Source: Lingula anatina (taxonomy: Eukaryota > Brachiopoda > Lingulata > Lingulida > Lingulidae). Taken from it: 41,694 nucleotides of DNA. The DNA lies in assembly GCF_001039355.2 (NCBI RefSeq), contig NW_019774347.1, positions 147,108 to 188,801 on the forward strand, in the 5' to 3' direction. Positions 34,561-41,694 of the stretch are shown piece after piece (the first letter of the stretch is position 1; the number at the start of each line of letters is the position of its first letter). A program made the translations under genes and the position numbers. The notes below the pieces were generated by a model. It ran no database searches, was not told where the DNA came from, and saw only the letters and a list, made by a program, of their open reading frames with translations.

Positions 34561-36873
34561 TTGGGCTATACAAGCCGTACTTGGTGAGTTTGTTTATTGT
34601 CATCAAATCTGTGTGTATGTATGTATCACTGAACTGTTGACGTTCGAGGATTAAGTGATCAATAAAGACATGGCAATTTATGACATGTAAAGATTCACTC
34701 AACTTATATGGAGAATACAGCAGGACAATACACAGTAGAAATATCCAGTAATACGGTTCCTTTGCATCCAACGAGGGCAATGGCAATCCACAGAGTCGTA
34801 TAAATATTTGATCATTTCAGTTGGCTGATGCATCATGCACTCTAATTTCGTATGAGGTGTATTAGCAGTACATTCATACTTGAGCAAGGATGAATAGGTT
34901 AATTTGATAGGGCTGCTAGACGATGTGGCAGAAGTAAAGCCAATTATACACGGTTTTCTAGTTAAATTGGTCTTGTTGGGACACGCCTTTCGCTGTTTTT
35001 TGCAATATCGGGTTTCGGTATAATTTTTTTATGTGGCGAAACTAATGAGGAGATGTTTTATTTTGGCCCGTGCTTTATTCTTCGTGCTTTACTGCCTCTC
35101 AACCGATGTGGCACGTACAAGCTTAAGTGTAGTTGTGAATATATGGGAAACCAATGGGACAAGCCATGAGTTATGGATTAAGACCAATACAAAGTACACA
35201 GAGTTAACGTTGTATCAACATGATTTTGTTGTACATTATTGTTAGGGCTGGTGTAGTGTAGAAGGGAGTTAGGAGTTGTTGTCTGACATTTGATTTACAC
35301 GGCGGGTACAGTTATAATATTATAGCTTGAAAAGTGTAGCTAGGATTCTGTTAGTGGCGAGAAGGGAGGGTGACAAATTTAGCATTCACTGTGAGTGTTA
35401 GATACGAGTGGCGAGGTAAGAAATACATGTACATGTACAGCAGAAATGACGCGTATCTTTAGATGTTTTAACTGAAATCTGAAGTGCCGTAGGCCTATTA
35501 CTACAATGGAATTGTTTTTTTCAATTCAAGACATCACGCCGTTATCTATTTTGAACCATGATAAATGTGGTCCCGTTGTGTCTTAAGACTTTTCCTAGAA
35601 TCTCAGTTCAGTTAATTCTAATCTACAAACCACTGGGACCCTGCTGTTCCAGATCACTTCATGTGCTACCGTTTACAGACCTTTCCAAGAAACGCTCAGT
35701 TCGGTTCAATTTCATCTGTAGACTACACATAAATTGAACATGTATTCACTGTGCTGTACTTGGAACATCCACATAAATGAACCATTTAATTGTCCTAAAA
35801 TCACAATGTACACGAATATAACATTTGCAGTCTATAGGAAATACATTAATTTATTCCAAATTAATCTGATGAAAAACCAGGGCCGAAAAAAGAGATAAAT
35901 GCTGGTAAAAGTTTACAGTTCATGAAAGCAGGTTATTTGTAAAGCCTTTTTGGTGCTGATCTAGACGCTGACTGGAGGAAAAATATGATACTTCTGATGG
36001 ACCAAGTGAAAAGAAAATTAGCAATATTTATAAAGAAGCCCAAACTTTTGTTTTTTTTTCAAAATTCTCTAGGTAGGAGGGCAACCCTGGTAGAGAATAG
36101 CCCTCTCTCAGTGCAGTCACATCCAGGTGGCACTAAATATGGTTATGGACCGCAGTGAGGGTTAAGTTGTCCATAGATAGGAAGTAATTACTTAAATGAA
36201 GGCTTTTGCGTAATCGCATGTTGCATACTCCCATACACATTATATATAGACCCTTTAAGCAGCTTAACACATGCACCTATATACACTACACTTAAAAAGA
36301 GGTAAGAAAAGCAAGAAAACATATCGATAAGTAAGAAAAGGTGTGTGCAAACATGATACTGCTGTCATTCACAGAAACGGTATTCGCCTGTCAGTATTCT
36401 TTAAAAACTCACTTGAATCACCTTTGCTATCTGAAAACTGAGTGAGTGAATCATGGGCAGGTGGACAAATACAAGACATGTTTTTTCTGACTTTTCCGAA
36501 AATAAAACCATTTACGCTGCTGGCGAACGTGGCATCAAGTATAGCACAGAAACGCAATTCCTTGATTGTGATGAATCATAATATTTTACTGGCTCTTTCT
36601 ATATAGTGATGCGTCATACAATTTAAAAAAACGCATATGTACGGCTGGGTTAATGTACATGTAGGACAGCTACGCGCAACAACGTTTACTGTCGATAATA
36701 ATTATAATTTCCGTGCATTGGATGCCGGTTTTATGTGGAAATGATATTATTTAAAACATAAAGGGTTCCAATGAGAGGCTTCACGGTCTGGTTTAACGTT
36801 TTACAACCATCGGGTTCGTCCTGGCTGTTACTCTATTGGACACTGACCTCTATAAACTGTAGCGAATCCAAAC

Positions 36874-36874
<1 letters not shown>
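34561..36874. other. non-coding DNA, nothing recognised
   Basis: Short chance frames only. One TAGGCCTA octamer lies at 35490. Confidence 0.4.

Positions 36875-36921
<47 letters not shown>
36875..36921. repeat. (TTA)n microsatellite
   Basis: About fifteen perfect TTA units. Confidence 0.97.
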
Positions 36922-36923
<2 letters not shown>

Positions 36924-37830
36924 ACTTGTTAATCGTGAATAAAAAATAAATCAAGAGAGACTGGGCACGCCTGCAGGATCGCGAACTTTGACTACGCGTA
37001 ATTTGATGTCTACTTCCATTGTTTTCAAAAGTCTATTGATTATAGATCTTCGTTTTTTAATTATGTATATGTATAACTGGCAACCCTGCGTACTGGTGGA
37101 CAGAAAGACAGTCAGTATTTAGTTCAGCGGCATAGGTTTCAAGAATAGGTACTCAGGCACTTATTATTAAAACCCATGGGCATTTAGTCTAGGGATCATT
37201 GATGTAATGACCTTGGCATACTGTTATCACGCTATTACACAAGTTTTCGGTCGAGGTAAAAATTAAAGTAGAAACCAGCGTTAGTGCAACAAATCGATAC
37301 GATAGAGAAGGGGGCATAGAATGCTTTTGAGGTGTGAACCGAACTGTATTTCAGACCGGGGACCCTAGGGCAAGTTCATAAAACGACTATATTTGGTCCG
37401 GACGCTATTTTGCACAAGGGCAACTTGTAGTTGACAAGAAAACGCCCTAATTTGGGACCACGTGGCAACCTGGCAACCACGTGACTATCACCTTGGTACA
37501 GCGTTGCCATGTGGTAGCATCATGCTAGCCCCATGGTTCCAATCGTCCTCAAATTTTTGTTCTCCGATATTTTTTTCGCAGTTTTTAGGTCTCCCCTTTG
37601 GAGGAATTTGTGGAACTTTGCTGGTTCTATTCAAGGATAATACAAACAGGACTTCTGGTCGCAGTGTTACCATGTGCATATCGGCATATTGACCCCGAAT
37701 TGTAACATTCTAGTGTGTTGTGCCAGCTAGGGGTGGACCCACCAATTCGGCATCTTCTTATTTCATCCCCATCCATCCTTTCTTATAGAAAAATACGTTC
37801 CTCTGGTATGGCGATCAATAAGCGTCCTGG
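36922..37830. other. non-coding DNA, nothing recognised
   Basis: Two CACGTG hexamers lie 19 bases apart at 37459 and 37478 around a doubled GGCAACC. No gene is recognised. Confidence 0.35.
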
Positions 37831-37833
37831 CTT

Positions 37834-37868
<35 letters not shown>

Positions 37869-38266
37869 TTCATTTATTTATTTGCACTCAGGACCCACGT
37901 AGGCCTACGTCGCACTAAGGAGAGAGTGTCTTGTGAAATGCAAATGTCTTAGAGTGTTTTGATTTTGTTGTCCATGCGTAAATCTTATGCAAAAGGATGA
38001 AACTGACTTGACCTTTGTCAGGAACGAGAAAGTCCCCTGAGCGTGACACAGAGTTTGGTTCCCATTGAGTTGTACAGGTAATCCTAAATAATAACTCACC
38101 TAACCCTAACCTGTATGAATCTGGGCTTGCTGGCTGTTACACGGACCACAAGTCCCTTACTACCGGCGCCAAACAATAACCAATATCTACCTGGGATTCT
38201 TCAGGGTTGAAACCTTGTAACCACTGGCACCCAAAACGTTTAAAAATACCTATAGACCAACGAGTC
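37831..38266 (-). mobile_element. candidate tRNA-Pro-derived SINE
   Basis: Read on the minus strand, the segment starts with a decayed tRNA-Pro-like head (38266-38193), continues through about 310 bases of unrelated body, and ends in an AAAT-type tetranucleotide tail (37883-37831). Head, body and simple-repeat tail in this order are the layout of tRNA-derived SINEs. I see no clear flanking target duplication, and with one copy in the window the body boundaries are not proven. Confidence 0.5.
38193..38266 (-). pseudogene. decayed tRNA-Pro(TGG)-like sequence (SINE head)
   Basis: The minus strand begins GACTCGTTGGTCTA and keeps the TTTGGGTG anticodon loop and a B-box-like GGTTTCAACCC, all at the spacing of the intact tRNA-Pro at 39412-39483. 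The acceptor 3' strand no longer pairs with the 5' strand and the anticodon stem is broken, so it should not give a functional tRNA. Confidence 0.8.
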
Positions 38267-39128
38267 AGTAACTAAGTATTGATATTCACATTTTCTGTTA
38301 TTATGGGTTGAGTTGATTGCGACAGTTGCGCCCATGACTGCACAACTTACATGTAGTAGCGCAATCGTCCATTGCGTTGTACGTTGTACACAACGGGTTT
38401 CAATAGAGTATAAGTTGTCCGTGGAGATAGTTCTTTTGATATAAATCAAGCTATATTAATTAATCAGAATAAAAATATCAATAGTTTCATTTAGCTTCAT
38501 GTAGCTTTTATTTTAGTAGAACATATGAATACAAAATTGAAAAAGTTGTAAGTCTTAAATAGATCATGACATGGAGCCGATTAGCACATTTTATGTAATT
38601 TTAGGAAATATTTGATGGGGAGCTCCTACTTAATAATTACTCACGATCCCCACTAAAACACAAATCATGATCTATCCCACCAAAAGTAATATTTAAAGCT
38701 TTCTTGCAAATATACCGCCAGAGCATACTTTGGATATCATATCATATTTTTGTTCTACTTGCTTTTTTTAATCGTTTTTCTTCTTTTGTCGTGACGATAA
38801 TGCTGCAACTTTCTTTGCTTCTTCAATTCTTGCTGTCTACAGCTTTTTGAGTAAGGCCAAGAAGTAAGGCTTTTTGAGTAAGCCCCCCCCCTCCCCCGGC
38901 TAACACAAAAAGAAATATTGGACAGATGAATTAAAAAGACATTTTGTAATGGCCATTAAAATCCAACAAGTGATTTAAACTATTTTACATACACTATGAG
39001 CTACTCTCTCTCTTTTGTGTTTTTACATGTATTTTGACATAAACGATACAACACGTATGTATAGTTATACAGAAGACGCTCTTACAGAAAAATAAGCAAT
39101 CACAACAAAATTGACTCGCGGACTATTA
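38267..39128. other. non-coding DNA, nothing recognised
   Basis: AT-rich, with a C-rich run near 38883-38899. Short chance frames only. Confidence 0.4.
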
Positions 39129-39190
39129 GATCCGCGGATCAAATATGACCGATCCACTTGAAAGTTTATTGCTTATTCCCCGCGGGGAAT
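39129..39190. repeat. two perfect GC-rich palindromes
   Basis: GATCCGCGGATC (39129-39140) and ATTCCCCGCGGGGAAT (39175-39190) are each perfect palindromes centred on CCGCGG, 34 bases apart. Function unknown. Confidence 0.9.
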
Positions 39191-39336
39191 CTATTCTATC
39201 TATTACACAGGGGAAGGGCTATTTCTTGACGAAAAGCTACTGAGGTTCATCTGTATTGATGTGGGGTACGCTGTTAGATTGCGGAGAAACACCCCAGCGT
39301 GTACGCATTGTTTTGGGATTTATCGGTGTGCAGATG

Positions 39337-39361
39337 TTTTTTTTTTTTTTTTTTTTTTTTT
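39337..39361. repeat. run of 25 T (A25 on the minus strand)
   Basis: On the minus strand this is a poly(A) run about 50 bases after the 3' end of the tRNA-Pro gene (see findings). Confidence 0.97.
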
Positions 39362-39411
39362 GGTAGACAAGTCATCCATTTGCAAAAGAAGTGAGGAAAA
39401 ACAAAATTACT

Positions 39412-39483
39412 GGGCTCGTCCGGGATTTGAACCCGGGACCTCTCGCACCCAAAGCGAGAATCATACCCCTAGACCAACGAGCC
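39412..39483 (-). tRNA. tRNA-Pro, anticodon TGG
   Basis: The 72-base minus-strand sequence folds as a full cloverleaf: acceptor GGCTCGT pairs perfectly with ACGAGCC, the anticodon stem CTCGC/GCGAG encloses TTTGGGT with anticodon TGG, and the T stem CCGGG/CCCGG encloses TTCAAAT. Internal promoters are intact: A box TGGTCTAGGGG and B box GGTTCAAATCC. The discriminator base is C. Pol III termination signals, TTTT and then TTTTT, follow within 15 bases of the 3' end. There is no intron. It would read proline codons, chiefly CCA. A poly(A)-like run and a short flanking repeat raise the possibility that this copy was retroposed, but the sequence itself is fully canonical. Confidence 0.97.
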
Positions 39484-39490
39484 AGATGCA

Positions 39491-39724
39491 TCAGGTGGAT
39501 TATAGTTGAAATACAGATTATATGTTAATGGTAAAGGTAAATCATGTCTGTCATGCGACAAATTATCTCGTACCTGTACATCTGTTATTTAAACTAGACA
39601 GTCACGACTTGTTATTAGCGGGACAGACGACCTTACTATAAGTGCACATCACTGGAATGGTAGTCAGTTAGGAACCCTGGTCCATTCAACAGTTCACTAA
39701 ATTCAGACAGGTGTCATTCGTCAC
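39491..39724. other. short non-coding interval
   Basis: This lies between the tRNA and the family A element; nothing is recognised in it. Confidence 0.35.
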
Positions 39725-39727
39725 ATA

Positions 39728-39819
39728 GGGACCATTCCCACAGATATTTGGGTCGATCTATTTCCCTCATTAAATTGCTATCAACTCAAATGGATCGATC
39801 TAGGTATGGGAACCCAGTC
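39728..39819. mobile_element. MITE-like TIR element, family A copy 2 (92 bp)
   Basis: The right end, inverted, reads GACTGGGTTCCCA and the left end GGGACCATTCCCACAGAT, both leading inward to TCGATC, as in the copy at 10312-10526. AGCAATTTA (inverted here) is shared in the interior of both. ATA flanks both ends (39725-39727 and 39820-39822), again a 3-bp duplication. This copy is an internally shortened relative. Confidence 0.72.
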
Positions 39820-39822
39820 ATA

Positions 39823-40341
39823 GACTGACGTACGAACAGTGTACATGTACCCCAATGCAACCGATTAACATTAATGCACTTATCACACAGGACCCCCGAC
39901 TTCAATAACGATAAGCATAGTATAGGACTACCATAACCACGCGATCAAGATGTGAGGCGAACGAGACAAGGGGTCAACCCATCTACTTTTATCATCATTC
40001 ATTTTCACAAGCGTAGACTTTTTCCAGACATTCTCTTTCAAAGAGCACGAGGTGAAAAGCTAATAACAATGAGCTTTGACAGCAATTTGGATCATCATTT
40101 TTTCAAAAGCGCACACAGGGCAGTAAACCCCCCCCCCCTCCTCAGCGTACGGTTTGTAACCTTGTGAAAATGATGATAAAATGGATGACCCCTAAGAAAG
40201 AGAGACGAAATTACTTTGGTTCTTGTGGTTAACATTTGTTTATCTTTATAACCTTTGTTTCAGAGAAGGGGGACAGCATAAAGTAATATATATATTTTTT
40301 TCATAAACTAAAGAGTTGTTGGAGACTCCTTGGATAAACTA
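39823..40341. other. non-coding DNA, nothing recognised
   Basis: A short chance frame at 39952-40167 and a C run near 40129-40138. No gene or repeat is supported. Confidence 0.4.
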
Positions 40342-40462
40342 AATGCATATATGCCAGAGGCAAGATTAAAATCCAGCCGGATTTTAAATCCTCCTAGGCG
40401 AGATTGAAATATGCCTTTAAAATATGCCTGGATGTCAATCTTGCCTGTGACATATATACATT
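40342..40462. mobile_element. nested foldback element (~121 bp)
   Basis: The outer arms share AATG(C/T)ATATATG and AGGCAAGATT in inverted orientation (40342-40367 and 40437-40462). Nested near the left arm is a second hairpin, TTAAAATCC with GGATTTTAA around a short loop (40366-40387), plus two close copies of ATATGCCT at 40409-40429. There is no coding capacity. A foldback-type non-autonomous element is likely. Confidence 0.6.
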
Positions 40463-41149
40463 GTACTTGACCATTGTACCTGCACACCTTCTAGTCCTCA
40501 AGAATCTTGCTCTGCTAGTTAGCAATAATTTAATTCATGGGCATAATTTACTAAAAAATTCGAATATTCGCCAGCTTCTACATGCTATTGAACTAAGATC
40601 AAAGGGAAATACGCTCACATAATCGCAACTTTGAGGTAGGCCTACTTGACACTGGCACTGGTTCGAAAACTCCATTTTAAATAAATTATGGAATTGAAAA
40701 TAGAATTTAACATTGACGGATCGAGCAACGCTTTGTGAGTAGTAGAAATGGCTTCTTGCCCCAGGAATGGTAAATTCGCTCAGAGTTGCTATAAGCAATA
40801 GAAAAGACAATGCAGTACATGCAAGGGACTGCATGGCGTGTACGTACATGCACTGTAAATGATACAACAACCGGAAGTACCACTCTCGTTGCCAGACATA
40901 TCAAAATAACATGAATGCGTGAGAAATAAAGAAATTCAGTCGACATTTCATGTCGTTATTTTAAATCCGCAGTGGTTAAACACAATCATGAAAGAAATTT
41001 AAACCAAATCTTGGCGGTTAAGTATGAAAAGTGTCACGAAGGTGGGCCTTGTGTTTGAATGCCAGTATGCTTTACTAATGTCACCTTGAAAATTGAGGCG
41101 TGGTCTTTTTAGATAATAAACATAATAAGAAAGTGTATTCATTCTGACA
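40463..41149. other. non-coding DNA, nothing recognised
   Basis: Short chance frames only, the longest 111 codons on the minus strand without a family motif. One TAGGCCTA octamer lies at 40637. Confidence 0.4.
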
Positions 41150-41218
41150 TTAACGGGCGAAATGTTGTCGGGATCAAAACGATTCAACAGGTTGGTCATT
41201 GATTCTATCCCAAATTTT

Positions 41219-41250
41219 CAATAAATAAATAAATATATATATATATATAA
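41219..41250. repeat. (AAAT)/(AT)n simple repeat
   Basis: AAAT tetramers grade into AT dinucleotides, inside the 41154-41664 element. Confidence 0.93.
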
Positions 41251-41454
41251 GGCTGAAAGGTATCGTTCAAAGGGATTTAAACACGTTTAGGGGGATCTAT
41301 GCGTTAGGAAATTTGCCTTATGTCAACCTGTGCTACTGGTGTAGGCGGTGAAGGAGAGGGGGCAGTTGCAAAATTTATTTGAAGGGATCTTTTTAAAACT
41401 TTTATAGTATTTAACTTTCTTCGTTCCAAACCTGTGCTGCGTTCTACCGTAGCT

Positions 41455-41562
41455 ATTCACACACAACATTATGGTTTTGCCTTATGGATTCTAACATTTT
41501 CCCATCTATTCATACACGACATTATAGTAGTGCCTTACGGATTCTAACAATTTTTCCATCTT
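41455..41562 (+). repeat. 53-bp tandem duplication
   Basis: Units 41455-41507 and 41508-41562 share ATTCA(C/T)ACAC(A/G)ACATTAT and GGATTCTAACA at constant spacing, at about 80 percent identity. It lies inside the TTAA-flanked element. Confidence 0.88.
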
Positions 41563-41694
41563 TGCATACAGAGAACACAGTTTCCAGGCTGTCAGAGGAA
41601 GTTTTACAAGAAAAAATTTTGAAATCGTTTTTGATCCCGACAACATTCTAAGAGATTCGCCCCGTTAAAAAAAATTCTCCTACAAAAGTCCCAA

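Larger units (their letters stand above)
41154..41664. mobile_element. TTAA-flanked TIR element (511 bp)
   Basis: The left end begins CGGGCGAA and the right end, inverted, CGGGGCGAA. Both continue into AATGTTGTCGGGATCAAAA and then CGATT, with an 8- to 9-base insertion in the right arm. Both ends abut TTAA (41150-41153 and 41665-41668). The interior holds an AT microsatellite and a 53-bp tandem duplication and has no transposase frame. The TTAA suggests piggyBac-type mobilisation. Confidence 0.78.

Noticed and set aside
37715-37918. 67-codon frame over the TTTA repeat
   Set aside because: Leu-Phe-Ile-Tyr periodicity comes from the tetranucleotide tail of the SINE candidate.
38100-38112. Telomere-like TAACCCTAACC
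   Set aside because: Under two units long, with no array; chance or part of the SINE body.
39261-39509. 82-codon plus-strand frame with a phenylalanine run
   Set aside because: It is the translation of the T25 run and the complement of the tRNA-Pro gene, a well-known source of false proteins.

Overview
This is a window of a eukaryotic, almost certainly animal, nuclear genome. The base composition is AT-rich and gene density is very low. I find GT-AG splice signals, a eukaryotic-type tRNA, many simple repeats and many short terminal-inverted-repeat (TIR) elements. The two recognisable coding exons are both on the minus strand and belong to animal signalling families: a heterotrimeric G-protein gamma subunit with a C-terminal CaaX box, and an RGK-type (Rad/Gem/Kir/Rem) small GTPase. 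The C-terminal third of the gamma subunit looks most like arthropod G-gamma1, and the RGK linker and P-loop region looks like invertebrate RGK proteins. With the strong excess of the octamer TAGGCCTA, this suggests a marine invertebrate, but I cannot name a phylum.

Layout. Positions 1-1100 hold the terminal G-gamma exon (CDS 865-1083, minus) with its splice acceptor and a distant candidate poly(A) signal. From 1.1 to 21.5 kb there is intron or intergenic DNA with no convincing exon. It holds a G-rich block and a 220-bp compound microsatellite near 2 kb, a 215-bp TIR element at 10.3 kb, a TTAA-flanked TIR element at 14.5 kb, a 190-bp tandem duplication at 16 kb, and a palindromic element at 18 kb. 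The first recognisable coding exon of the RGK gene is at 21.57-22.25 kb (minus), ending in a clean GTAAGT donor, with a CpG-richer upstream flank to about 23.5 kb that carries three CACGTG E-boxes. From 23.5 to 41.7 kb I see no protein-coding gene. That stretch holds an array of degenerate TACGCT motifs (24.7-25.2 kb), several TIR/foldback elements (30.3, 30.7, 39.7, 40.3 and 41.2 kb), a candidate tRNA-Pro-derived SINE (37.8-38.3 kb) and an intact tRNA-Pro(UGG) gene (39.4 kb).

How the genes relate. G-gamma and RGK proteins both act at the plasma membrane, and both families regulate voltage-gated calcium channels in animals. I see no evidence that the two genes are co-regulated. The rest of the RGK GTPase domain was not found. 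Either it lies in exons too small to recognise, or the RGK intron runs past the G-gamma exon and beyond the window. I found no prokaryote-type or otherwise clearly new multi-gene system. The unusual material is the P-loop lysine-to-arginine change in the RGK exon, the dense set of small non-autonomous mobile elements, and the TACGCT-rich array.
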